64,000 bases of DNA. Source: Sphingobacterium athyrii (lineage in GTDB: Bacteria; Bacteroidota; Bacteroidia; Sphingobacteriales; Sphingobacteriaceae). The first letter of the stretch is position 1. Every line of letters starts with the position of its first letter. Made by a program: the position numbers and the translations under genes. The stretch lies in the NCBI RefSeq assembly GCF_003071065.1, contig NZ_QCXX01000006.1, positions 186,001-250,000 of the forward strand. Direction: 5' to 3'. A model generated the notes under the pieces. It was given only the letters and a program-made list of their open reading frames with translations, was not told where the DNA came from and searched no databases. Below, in pieces: positions 55,929 to 64,000 of the stretch.

Positions 55929-58913
55929 ATGAAAAACAAACTACTTGCGCAATGTTTCATGATACCGACTTTAATGCTTGTTACTTTTGTAGCAGCAGCC
56001 CAGACTCGGATCTTGAAAGGAAAGGTCGTGGATGAGACCCAAAGTCCATTGACGGGCGCCACGATCAAAGTAAAGGGAACGAACACGGCAACAACGACGG
56101 ATCCTGAAGGATCCTTTTTGTTGAATATTTCAAATGATGCCAAATTCCTTGAAGTATCGTATATCGGTTACGCACTGAAAGAAGTCCCCATTGCCGGAAA
56201 TGACATGACGATTGCTCTTGAACCCAGTACAGATCAGGGGCTCGAAGAGGTTGTTGTCATTGGTTATGGTACCGCGAGAAAAAAGGATCTGACCGGCTCT
56301 ATGGTGACCATCGGAGCAAAGAATTTCAATAAAGGCATTATGACAAGTCCCGATCAATTGATCCAGGGAAAGACACCTGGCGTAATGGTTATTAACAACA
56401 CTGGGCAACCCGGCGGATCGACAACCGTACGGATCCGTGGTAATTCGTCTATTCGTGCAAGCAATAATCCGCTATTTGTTCTGGATGGCGTGCCAATGTC
56501 AGGTAATTCGCCGTTGCCGGAAGGCAGAGGCGGGTTCTCTTCGGATAGAGGTAATCCATTAACCTATTTGAATCCGGGTGATATTGCGAGCATGGATATT
56601 CTAAAAGATGCATCCGCTACAGCTATCTATGGTTCACGTGGAGCAAATGGGGTTGTCATCATTACTACAAAAAAGGGAAAAGTAGGCTCTCCAGAAGTTT
56701 CTGTTGGTGCATCGGGAGGTGTATCTTCCATGCGTGAATATCCAGATGTACTGAATGCGGCAAGATTTAGAGAAGCATTGAAATACTACACACCATCTGA
56801 TGCTACTAATGCCGATTTTGGAGGCAATGAGGATGCGTTTAAGGCGATCACACAAAAAGCAATCACACAAAATTATTATGCTGACGTGGCCGGAGGAACC
56901 GAGCATGGGAAATATCGCCTATCTGGTGGTTATCTAAATCAGAACGGTATTATTCGGGGTTCACAATTGAAAAAATATACGGCTAATTTTACAGGCAACT
57001 TCCGTTTCTTGGAGAACAAGCGATTGGGACTTGATTTTGCGGTATTCTTGACTCAAATGGATAATAAATATGCACCGATCAATGCAATGGTTGGTTCGGA
57101 AGGTAATGTTATTTCGCAAGCTTTGCAGTGGAACCCGACCAGACCTTTACGTGATGAACAAGGTAATCTGACTTTTGTTAGTACAACGACACGTAATCCA
57201 TTGACAAGTATTGAAGCATTCAAAGATATAGCGACCACCAATACCATGGTGATAAACTTGGCACCCTATTATAAAATTACCGATGACCTGGAATACCGAT
57301 TCATCTATAGTGCGATGCGTCAGACAGGTAATCGTCAGGGAATGTATCGCGCGGGACTGATCGATCCGTCCACAAATAAAGATGAGCAAGCTTTTATTTC
57401 CAATAATGGCGAAACCAATTTGCAGATGACGCATATGCTCTCTTACAACAAACAAATTAACGAAGATTGGAGCGTGAATGCAGTCGCTGGTTATGAGTAC
57501 CTAGATTACAAATTCAATAATAATATTATGTTCGGTCGAGGTTTTAGTTACATGGGACTAGATTATTTCGATTACATGCAATATTCCACGGCGGCATTAA
57601 GAGAGGTAGCTTCTTACAGAAGCCCGACCAACCAATTACAATCGCTATTTTTACGTGGGGGTTTTAACTATTTGAATCGTTATTTATTGACAGCAACAGT
57701 CAGACGGGATGGATCGACCAAATTTGGTTCCAATAACAAATATGCAGTATTTCCATCTCTTGCAGTCGCATGGAATGTCGCTGAAGAACAATTCTTAAAA
57801 TCCAGCGGCATTTTTGATCAATTAAAAGTAAGATTGGGCTGGGGAAAAACAGGTAATCAAGAATTCCCTTCCGGAGCTTCACAGGACCGCTTGGTTTTTG
57901 GAAACCAAAGCATTAGTCAGGCAAACTATGGTAATCCGGATTTGAAATGGGAAACCTCCACCACCATAAATGCGGGTATCGATTTTGGTATCCTGGGCAA
58001 CCGCCTCTATGGCTCGATCGATTACTTTAATAAGAAGACCACGGATGCGCTATTTGAGCAAACTTTAGCACAGCCAGCACCCGCAGGTAGGATTTGGGTG
58101 AATCTAGGCGGTGAGATCGTTAATAAAGGGGTAGAAGTAGCTTTGACGGGTACAATCGTTAAAAATGACAATTGGAATTGGGATTTAACCGGAAATGCGA
58201 CATTTCTAAAAAATAGCGTCAGTGGCCTGATTGGTTATTATCAGACCGGAGCACTTAGAGGACAAGGCTTTTCGGGGGTATTGGGACAACGGATGGTAAA
58301 TGATCAGCCGTTGAATGTTTGGTATTTAGCCGATTATCAAGGGATTGATCCACAGACAGGCATGAGTATGTACCGTGGTTTAGATGGTAGTATTTCCTCT
58401 AAAAATGATCCGGCGATGAACAAGTTTTATATGAACAGCCCGAATCCAACAACTTTACTAGGTATTTCGACAAATGTAAGCTATAAACAGTTCTCTTTGG
58501 CGGCTAATATGAATGGTGCTTTTGGTCACTATTTATTCAATAATACGGCTGCGACCACATTGGGGTTAAGTAATTTATCATCGCGAAATATTGGTTCGGC
58601 CTTCTTTGATACCTCAGTAAAAGAATCCACATCCAATTCAGCATCAGCTTCTACCCGGTATCTTGAAAAAGGTGATTATCTAAAGATGGCTAACCTCACA
58701 TTGAGTTATAAAGTGGGAAATGTTGGGAAAACACTTAAAGATCTGAGTGTTTCACTGACCGGACAGAATTTGTTTATCATTACCAAATATACGGGATTTG
58801 ATCCTGAAGTAAATACGGATGGTGCAACAAATGGAATTCCGTCACTAGGTATAGAGTATTTGCCTTATCCGCCGGCTCGAAATATTCTATTGGGAGTCAA
58901 TTTCTCATTATAA
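55929..58913 (+). CDS. SusC-family TonB-dependent transporter (HTCS-linked)
   Basis: A 994-aa outer-membrane transporter with signal peptide (about 1-24), carboxypeptidase-regulatory-like domain (about 27-100), TonB-box region LEEVVVIGYG (105-114), plug, and a barrel ending in LLGVNFSL. No STN domain. It is transcribed away from the HTCS gene, the usual arrangement of a sensor and its target transporter. No enzyme gene lies nearby on either side, so the imported glycan must be degraded by enzymes coded elsewhere, or be a small substrate. Confidence 0.93.
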   Translation: MKNKLLAQCFMIPTLMLVTFVAAAQTRILKGKVVDETQSPLTGATIKVKGTNTATTTDPEGSFLLNISNDAKFLEVSYIGYALKEVPIAGNDMTIALEPSTDQGLEEVVVIGYGTARKKDLTGSMVTIGAKNFNKGIMTSPDQLIQGKTPGVMVINNTGQPGGSTTVRIRGNSSIRASNNPLFVLDGVPMSGNSPLPEGRGGFSSDRGNPLTYLNPGDIASMDILKDASATAIYGSRGANGVVIITTKKGKVGSPEVSVGASGGVSSMREYPDVLNAARFREALKYYTPSDATNADFGGNEDAFKAITQKAITQNYYADVAGGTEHGKYRLSGGYLNQNGIIRGSQLKKYTANFTGNFRFLENKRLGLDFAVFLTQMDNKYAPINAMVGSEGNVISQALQWNPTRPLRDEQGNLTFVSTTTRNPLTSIEAFKDIATTNTMVINLAPYYKITDDLEYRFIYSAMRQTGNRQGMYRAGLIDPSTNKDEQAFISNNGETNLQMTHMLSYNKQINEDWSVNAVAGYEYLDYKFNNNIMFGRGFSYMGLDYFDYMQYSTAALREVASYRSPTNQLQSLFLRGGFNYLNRYLLTATVRRDGSTKFGSNNKYAVFPSLAVAWNVAEEQFLKSSGIFDQLKVRLGWGKTGNQEFPSGASQDRLVFGNQSISQANYGNPDLKWETSTTINAGIDFGILGNRLYGSIDYFNKKTTDALFEQTLAQPAPAGRIWVNLGGEIVNKGVEVALTGTIVKNDNWNWDLTGNATFLKNSVSGLIGYYQTGALRGQGFSGVLGQRMVNDQPLNVWYLADYQGIDPQTGMSMYRGLDGSISSKNDPAMNKFYMNSPNPTTLLGISTNVSYKQFSLAANMNGAFGHYLFNNTAATTLGLSNLSSRNIGSAFFDTSVKESTSNSASASTRYLEKGDYLKMANLTLSYKVGNVGKTLKDLSVSLTGQNLFIITKYTGFDPEVNTDGATNGIPSLGIEYLPYPPARNILLGVNFSL

Positions 58914-58954
58914 GCACATAGATAAGTTATTGGGCTACATTAAAAAAAAGAAAG

Positions 58955-60520
58955 ATGAAATTAAAGACTTTATTATATATAACAATTGCAGGTTCTATTG
59001 TGACAAGCACATTCTCCTGCACAAAGCTGAAAGAAGAATTTAATGGAGAACTGGGCGAAGGCAATACCAACGTCGAAGCAGGGGGCCTACTTGTTACAGC
59101 TTATACCTCTTTAAACACACCTTATCAGCAAGATCAGCGCTGGGTAATGCAGGAGATATCAACGGATGCTGCAATAGCGCCTACGCGTGGGGGCGACTGG
59201 GATGACAATGGGATGCACAGGGCAATTCACCTCCATACATGGAATGCTGATAACGGCTATATGAATGATACTTACGTGAGCTTGGGAACAGCAATTTACA
59301 ATGCCAGCAATGTTTTGCGCTATAAGCCCAGTGCCCAGCAAGCTGCTGAAGCGAAATTTATCCGTGCGTTGGCAATGTTTGATATTTTGGATCTATATGG
59401 TGTGGTGCCTATCCGTGAAGGAGAAGCGATGGATGATTTTAGAATAGCGCCCGAGGTTTTACAGCCGCAGGCGGCCATAGATTATATCATCAAAGATCTA
59501 AATGAAATCATGGCAAGCCTGCCTAATAAAGGGCCCGCCTTTATTGCGAATAAAAATGCTGCAAGAACTTTGTTGATGAAAATCTACCTGAATAAGGGAG
59601 CGTTTTTGAATAGACAGACACCTACTTTTGCAGCGGAAGATATGAACAAGGTAATTGCGCTTTCAAAAGAAATCAGAACAAGCGGCTCATACAGTGTGTC
59701 GCCCGCAGGTAAGTACTTTGATAACTTTGCGCCGGACAATGACCTGAAATCAACGGAGAATATTTTTACGCTGTTTAATAAAAATGGAGAAAGAGGTGGT
59801 AATGTTGATCGTACGTGGAATACTATTGCCCACTATAATATGAGGCCCGGAGGCTGGAATGGCTGGTGTACGTTGTCAGATTATTATAATAAGTTTGCGG
59901 CGTCTGATGAAAGAAGAGGGATATATTATGACTATCCTTCGGATACCACAGAAAATAGAACCCAGTCTTATCATCGTCAAAACGTAGGTTTTTTTGCGGG
60001 ACAGCAATATGACTGGAAAACAAATGAACCTTTGAAGGCCAGAAATCCTGGAACTGCACCGCTGGTTTTTACTCCAGAAGTAACCATTCGGACGTCGGGA
60101 GCTACCTTAGAAACAGCAGGTATAAGACCTATGAAATATGCATTTGATTATGCTGTTACTGGCCAACGCAATAATGACTGGGTGGTTTACCGCTATTCTG
60201 ACGTGTTGTTAATGGAAGCCGAAGCCATGCTCAGAGGGGGAACCGGAGGTGCGTCAGAAGCGCTCAACTTGGTTAATAGTATCCGCACAAATCGAGGTGT
60301 TGCAGCGTTTACAGCCCTAACTTTGGACAATCTATTGGATGAACGCGCACGGGAACTGTATTGGGAGGGCTGGCGAAGACAGGATTTGATCCGATTTGGT
60401 AAATTTTTGCAGGCTTGGCAAGAAAAAGAAGCTGATCCGGATCCAAAAACGCTTGTCTATGCATTACCTAGTCAACAGATAGCAGTTAACCCCAACCTGA
60501 AGCAAAATCCAGGTTATTAA
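58955..60520 (+). CDS. SusD-family lipoprotein (HTCS-linked)
   Basis: A 521-aa surface lipoprotein, 41 bp after its SusC partner. Lipobox TFSC with Cys22. Motifs: EAKFIRALAMFDILDLYGVVPI helix region, DERARELYWEGWRRQDLIRFG, and the C-terminal YALPSQQIAVN...KQNPGY. It resembles in these motifs the SusD of the starch locus (ELYWEG, DLIRYG) more than the others. A strong terminator follows about 50 bp after the stop. Confidence 0.93.
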   Translation: MKLKTLLYITIAGSIVTSTFSCTKLKEEFNGELGEGNTNVEAGGLLVTAYTSLNTPYQQDQRWVMQEISTDAAIAPTRGGDWDDNGMHRAIHLHTWNADNGYMNDTYVSLGTAIYNASNVLRYKPSAQQAAEAKFIRALAMFDILDLYGVVPIREGEAMDDFRIAPEVLQPQAAIDYIIKDLNEIMASLPNKGPAFIANKNAARTLLMKIYLNKGAFLNRQTPTFAAEDMNKVIALSKEIRTSGSYSVSPAGKYFDNFAPDNDLKSTENIFTLFNKNGERGGNVDRTWNTIAHYNMRPGGWNGWCTLSDYYNKFAASDERRGIYYDYPSDTTENRTQSYHRQNVGFFAGQQYDWKTNEPLKARNPGTAPLVFTPEVTIRTSGATLETAGIRPMKYAFDYAVTGQRNNDWVVYRYSDVLLMEAEAMLRGGTGGASEALNLVNSIRTNRGVAAFTALTLDNLLDERARELYWEGWRRQDLIRFGKFLQAWQEKEADPDPKTLVYALPSQQIAVNPNLKQNPGY

Positions 60521-60571
60521 TAAAGAATAGCTCAGGTGCTGGCAAAAAAGTAGCTTGAACGATTTTGTATC

Positions 60572-60622
60572 GAAGGTATTTAGATTGTAGGAATTTCCCC
60601 CTATAATCTAAATACCTTTTTT
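60572..60622 (+). terminator. Rho-independent terminator after the HTCS-linked SusD
   Basis: AAGGTATTTAGATT (60572-60585) pairs perfectly with AATCTAAATACCTT (60604-60617). The stem can extend by five more pairs including one G-T, and a T run follows (60616-60621). Confidence 0.9.
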
Positions 60623-60732
60623 CTTTAGATAGACAGATGAATGGCTCACCATGGTGTGGTTCGGGATTCCGTCGTGCTATAGTTAGGACTCCTTCGGGCC
60701 ATAGTCGCCCCTGATTCTCCATGAGAACGCCA

Positions 60733-60780
60733 TGAATCCGTACTGAGTCCGTGATGAGTCCGAGTTAAACACGGACTCAT
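60733..60780. repeat. Tandem 11-mers and inverted copy within an intergenic element
   Basis: Three imperfect 11-base units, TGAATCCGTAC (60733-60743), TGAGTCCGTGA (60744-60754) and TGAGTCCGAGT (60755-60765), are followed by an inverted copy CACGGACTCA (60770-60779). ATGAGTCCG (60754-60762) and CGGACTCAT (60772-60780) form a 9-bp hairpin with a 9-base loop. It is part of a 270-bp G+C-richer stretch that looks like a mobile or repeated intergenic element. Confidence 0.5.
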
Positions 60781-61103
60781 GGTTTAAGCAAGAGGGTCTT
60801 ATCCCGCATATACCTGCACTATGGGGCGAAGAAGGGGTATCGCAGGCCCGAAGCAGACTCGAATCAATGCCGAAAGGCTGTATTACATGGACTATGTTTA
60901 TATGAGCCATTTATAAAACAGGTATGTGTTTTATTGTAACAGCGTATTGGCCAGCGTTGATCCGGCACATTTATTTCGAGCAAGACCAGCGTATGTTTTA
61001 ATTCTTTTTGTCGTTGATTGCTATAAAAGCAGGGAGATTTCGCCGTATTTTATATTCAATAAAAAAGGTGTAAATTGAATTAATTATACAAGAGATGAAA
61101 TAA

Positions 61104-62975
61104 ATGGTAAGAATGATCTTTAGGCAGCTCTATTTGGTATTGTTGATCATGGCATTTTGCCAATGCCATGGCAATAGCAATACGGTAGCAAATCGTGAAA
61201 AACTTATGTCAAGAGTGGATACGTTGGAAAAAGTGGAATCTGTTACGGGGCAGTTCAAGTCGAATAATCAGGTTATTCAATTAAGTGATGCAATGGAAAA
61301 ATTACTTTTCGTGCTCAATAAAGGTGACATCTATCTTCCTGAAAGCGGTTTTTTCTTACACTTGAGTCAGGTAGACGCCAAACGGCTGGGGACAGCATAT
61401 ATTTTATTGATTCCCCTTTTTCCCGATAGAGAAAACTTATTTTTCACCTATGACCAGGATTTTACGTTTGAGATAGTCCCTATGCCAGGCATGGAAAATT
61501 GTTATTATACAAAGAATGTTACGTTTTTCAATGCACATAATAAAGACAAGATATCGTCAGAAAACGACCGTTATCCAGCTACTATTTTTAATCAGCCTAC
61601 ATTAAAAGATACTATCGAATGGTCGATTTTTTCTGATTATCGCGACCTGCGCCATGTACCACAGTGGATAGATCATTTAGACAATAATCAGCAGGTTATC
61701 GTTCACTATGTAGGCTGCGCTGAAACAACTAATGGAGGGTATGCCATACATGATTACAGACCTACTACAGTGGCTGACCTTGCGAGAAAAAGGTTGAATG
61801 ATGTCAGTAATCAGATGGAATCTTTGGGCGTACCGGGGGCCGAGGCTTCGCAGCATGAATGGAAAACCTGGTTAGATAAGGTAATCAGTCTTAATCCTAA
61901 AGATCAGTTCTCAAAAGGGGGGGCAAAAGTATGGACGAAGACCTTTCAGGAGAACACCAATGGGCTATTTGCCTTAGATGAAACAAAGGGCAAGATCATC
62001 CGCTTGCACCCACAGCCGGATTACCTGAATTTTAAGGATCAGCAGCTGTTGTCTATCAATCCTGCGGACAATAGTATACAGGTCGGTAAAATTGCTTCTT
62101 TACAACAACCAAATGCAGCGGAATTTGTTGATTTTAGGGTTGAAAATGGAACGCTATTCAGCATCAATAAGCTATTTCAATGGGGGCAATATAGCGCGGA
62201 ACCAAGCAATGAAAAGACCACATTTTATAAAGAACGGGCTTCCAAAAAGTTGTTGCCAATGGTACGGGATATGATTATTGATCATACTTATATGACTCCG
62301 GAGCATAGTTATATCCTTTATCATAAGGACCGGACCGTAAATTATGAAATATTATGTATCAATAGTAGGACAGGGACAATAATAGCGCAAAAAACAGTAG
62401 ACAGGTTGTTGGCTGAAGCACATATTGCCAAAGGAACAATCGAGTATCTACCCTTCGCAACAATGAATAACACTTCCCCGGACTTTCCGTTGCTGTTTAA
62501 ATTAAATGAGGTCATCTATCACCTATCGCTCAATGCTAAATTGATACCTGTTGAAACAGTGAAGCTGCCCGCTAATTTACCATGGCACCCCAGTTATCTG
62601 TCTGCTGATAAACGGTCGTTTTATTTTGATAAAACCGATAATGAACTATTGTTTTATCCTATCGGTCAAAAAGAGTCCATACCATCGATCAAACTACAGG
62701 ACCATCTTTTTGATCGGTATATCATGCTTCCAGATGGGGATAATTTTCGTTTCTTTTATGAATATGGAGACACTTTCACGCATGGCATAAAGACGGTTTT
62801 AATCAATGGTTCTACATTTAGGCAAGAGGGAGAAGCTGAGCTTGTTTATTCTTATGTGCCATTGGAAACGGAATCCAGTGACAATACGCCCAATAATTTA
62901 AGAGCTTTTAAAATCGGAAAGAAATGGATAGTTACTTTTATGTTGGAACAGAAACTGATTGTGGCCGAAATTTGA
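61104..62975 (+). CDS. Exported protein of unknown function, possible lipoprotein
   Basis: A 623-aa protein I do not recognise. The N-terminus is a signal-type hydrophobic segment (about 5-18) followed by Cys19 and Cys21 (AFCQCHG); neither fits the lipobox perfectly, but lipidation is possible. Residues about 45-240 form a mixed domain with a conserved-looking WIDHLDNNQQVIVHYVGC segment. Residues about 270-623 are a run of beta-strand repeats with the rhythm of a propeller (NGLFALDETKGKIIRLHP, FYFDKTDNELLFYPI, KIGKKWIVTFMLEQKLIVAEI). No catalytic motif is apparent. It is a single gene between the repeat-rich element and the tRNA terminator, without operon partners. Confidence 0.75.
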   Translation: MVRMIFRQLYLVLLIMAFCQCHGNSNTVANREKLMSRVDTLEKVESVTGQFKSNNQVIQLSDAMEKLLFVLNKGDIYLPESGFFLHLSQVDAKRLGTAYILLIPLFPDRENLFFTYDQDFTFEIVPMPGMENCYYTKNVTFFNAHNKDKISSENDRYPATIFNQPTLKDTIEWSIFSDYRDLRHVPQWIDHLDNNQQVIVHYVGCAETTNGGYAIHDYRPTTVADLARKRLNDVSNQMESLGVPGAEASQHEWKTWLDKVISLNPKDQFSKGGAKVWTKTFQENTNGLFALDETKGKIIRLHPQPDYLNFKDQQLLSINPADNSIQVGKIASLQQPNAAEFVDFRVENGTLFSINKLFQWGQYSAEPSNEKTTFYKERASKKLLPMVRDMIIDHTYMTPEHSYILYHKDRTVNYEILCINSRTGTIIAQKTVDRLLAEAHIAKGTIEYLPFATMNNTSPDFPLLFKLNEVIYHLSLNAKLIPVETVKLPANLPWHPSYLSADKRSFYFDKTDNELLFYPIGQKESIPSIKLQDHLFDRYIMLPDGDNFRFFYEYGDTFTHGIKTVLINGSTFRQEGEAELVYSYVPLETESSDNTPNNLRAFKIGKKWIVTFMLEQKLIVAEI

Positions 62976-63020
62976 TTTACAATAGGATCCGTTTGAATCT
63001 AGGGTTGAATCCCAGGCTAT

Positions 63021-63067
63021 AAAAAGAAAGACCACTTCATGCTTAAAATGAAGTGGTCTTTCTTTTT
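63021..63067. terminator. Perfect 20-bp bidirectional terminator
   Basis: The 20-base arm at 63021-63040 (AAAAAGAAAG then ACCACTTCAT) is the exact reverse complement of 63048-63067, with a 7-base loop GCTTAAA. A residues on the left and T residues on the right make it a terminator for both the plus-strand gene ending at 62975 and the minus-strand tRNA. Confidence 0.92.
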
Positions 63068-63070
63068 CTG

Positions 63071-63144
63071 TCGGGATGGCCGGATTTGAACCGACGACCT
63101 CCAGCACCCCATGCTGGCGCGATACCGGGCTACGCTACATCCCG
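63071..63144 (-). tRNA. tRNA-Pro (anticodon GGG)
   Basis: Read on the minus strand, the acceptor arm CGGGATG pairs with CATCCCG, followed by discriminator A. The anticodon stem CCAGC/GCTGG carries the loop ATGGGGT with anticodon GGG, and the T arm contains GGTTCAAATCC. It is 74 bases long; the CCA end is not encoded (ACA follows the acceptor stem). It decodes proline CCC/CCU. No other tRNA adjoins it. Confidence 0.95.
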
Positions 63145-63251
63145 AAATATTCCAATACGAATGTGCAGGATAATCCTAAACTCGTTTTTTAAGAATAGTT
63201 TTTTGGTAGCGCTAAAATAATAATTATTGACAAAAAATAAAATCTAATTGA

Positions 63252-63292
63252 AAAAAAATGGGATGTCCGACTTTTTGACATCCCATTTTTTT
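63252..63292. terminator. Bidirectional terminator between tRNA and membrane-protein genes
   Basis: AAAAAAATGGGATGTC (63252-63267) pairs perfectly with GACATCCCATTTTTTT (63277-63292) around a 9-base loop. It lies 84 bp beyond the end of the minus-strand membrane-protein gene and keeps its transcripts from running into the tRNA gene. Confidence 0.9.
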
Positions 63293-63375
63293 AAGCTTTA
63301 TTCGTATTCCCCCTGCATGCTCTTTCCAAATATTCAATCGTCGGGGGAGGCATTTTTTTGTTTAATGAGCATTGT

Positions 63376-63939
63376 CTAAAACTTATAGCCGACCATAATG
63401 CCAACAGTTTTGTTCTTAGCGTCTAAAGTTTTGTCCACACTCGTAAATCCATGACTGTAATAAGCGTCTACGGTAAAGCGACTGACATCTATTCCAATTC
63501 CGGCTCTGCCGTCAAGAGAGAATTTCTTATAATCTGTAGCCGCACTGGATTTGACGGTTTTTAGATCATAGTTTAATTGTGGTCCTAATAAACCGCGAAG
63601 GCTGAAATCACCGTTTTCTAAAAATTTATAGCCAACTTGCAGGGGAAGATTGACCTGGTAAAATTTAGGTGTCTTCTGATTATTTTCAAAAGTATATTCC
63701 TTTCGCAATAAACTGGCGCCAATGCCGGGTTGAAAGAAGATGCGATCCCCGACACGTGCAAATGCAGCGACAGAAACGCCTACTTTGCCATTATTGTCTT
63801 TAACAGATTTGTTTCCAAATGATGACATGTGATAGTTGCTTCCTACCTGTATACCATAGGTCACTTCCTGTGCTTGTGCCGTACCTGTTATTCCTAAGAC
63901 TGTCAATGCCAATAAGGCCGCTTTGAAGGTTGTTTTCAT
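63376..63939 (-). CDS. Small outer-membrane beta-barrel protein (porin-like family)
   Basis: A 187-aa exported protein with a clear signal peptide ending TAQAQ (about 20-24). The mature part alternates hydrophobic and polar residues in about eight strands (YGIQVGSNYHMSSFG, KVGVSVAAFARVGDRIFFQPGIG, FYQVNLPLQVGYKFLENGDFSLRGLLGPQLNYDL, DGRAGIGIDVSRFTVDAYYSHGF) and ends in VGIMVGYKF with the terminal Phe typical of outer-membrane proteins. This is the common Bacteroidota outer-membrane beta-barrel family; the function of individual members is mostly unknown. The gene is complete, and the 61 bases beyond it hold its upstream region. Confidence 0.9.
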   Translation of the reverse strand: MKTTFKAALLALTVLGITGTAQAQEVTYGIQVGSNYHMSSFGNKSVKDNNGKVGVSVAAFARVGDRIFFQPGIGASLLRKEYTFENNQKTPKFYQVNLPLQVGYKFLENGDFSLRGLLGPQLNYDLKTVKSSAATDYKKFSLDGRAGIGIDVSRFTVDAYYSHGFTSVDKTLDAKNKTVGIMVGYKF

Positions 63940-64000
63940 GTTTGATATTATTTTTCGTTATCTATTTTCTAATGCACTTTTATCTTATGACAACGGAAAA

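Larger units (their letters stand above)
60521..61103. other. Intergenic region with terminator and repeat-rich element
   Basis: A 583-bp gap. It begins with the SusD terminator (60572-60622). A G+C-richer stretch of about 270 bp (60640-60910) with short tandem and inverted repeats follows, listed separately. The last 190 bp before the next gene are AT-rich. No credible gene on either strand: a 75-codon minus-strand frame at 60683-60910 is made entirely of the repeat-rich element. Confidence 0.5.

Noticed and set aside
60683..60910. 75-codon minus-strand frame in the repeat-rich element
   Set aside because: It is composed of the repeats themselves; there is no sign of codon use or of a protein family.
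62898..63107. Minus-strand frame covering the tRNA-Pro gene
   Set aside because: It begins within the tRNA and crosses the 20-bp terminator stem, so it is not a gene.

Overview
The window looks like chromosomal DNA of a Bacteroidota bacterium, most likely a Sphingobacteriaceae member such as Sphingobacterium or Pedobacter. The evidence is five SusC/SusD pairs, hybrid two-component regulators with AraC output domains, an ECF-sigma/FecR pair next to an STN-containing SusC, lipoboxes followed by polar residues, and promoters of the TTTG / TAnnTTTG type. The genus is inferred. Almost the whole window is polysaccharide-utilisation loci (PULs) set end to end, about 33 protein genes and one tRNA. 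There are no insertion sequences, phage genes or CRISPR arrays.

Layout. (1) 316-5058: a SusC/SusD pair without enzymes, ended by a strong bidirectional terminator. (2) 5168-19012: a fructan PUL. A hybrid sensor with a periplasmic sugar-binding domain (minus strand) faces an operon-like row of sugar/H+ symporter, PfkB fructokinase, SusC, SusD and two GH32-type proteins. The order and content resemble the Bacteroides thetaiotaomicron BT1754-BT1765 levan locus. (3) 19073-34885: an alginate-lyase-superfamily protein (minus) diverges from an ECF sigma / FecR anti-sigma / STN-SusC / SusD cluster. After these come an unusual GH88-GH29 fusion, an SGNH esterase, a second GH29 fucosidase and a Tat-type Gfo/Idh/MocA protein. 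Together they suggest attack on an acylated glycan containing fucose and uronic acid. (4) 35468-51364: a starch/maltodextrin PUL. A LacI regulator precedes a surface GH13, SusC, SusD, SusE, a periplasmic GH13, beta-phosphoglucomutase, GH65 maltose phosphorylase and an MFS transporter. A good promoter match with two palindromic operators exactly 100 bp apart lies in front of the operon. (5) 51536-60520: a classical 1318-aa hybrid two-component regulator diverging from an enzyme-less SusC/SusD pair. (6) 61104-63939: an unrecognised exported protein, tRNA-Pro(GGG) and a small outer-membrane beta-barrel protein, separated by perfect bidirectional terminators.

How it works together. In each PUL a SusD lipoprotein and a SusC TonB-dependent transporter bring oligosaccharides into the periplasm. 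Periplasmic hydrolases trim them, and inner-membrane MFS carriers and cytoplasmic enzymes (fructokinase, or maltose phosphorylase plus beta-PGM) feed glycolysis. Each enzyme-bearing locus uses a different regulatory device: a fructose-type hybrid sensor, ECF/anti-sigma trans-envelope signalling, and a LacI repressor. The fifth SusC/SusD pair has a propeller-type hybrid sensor.
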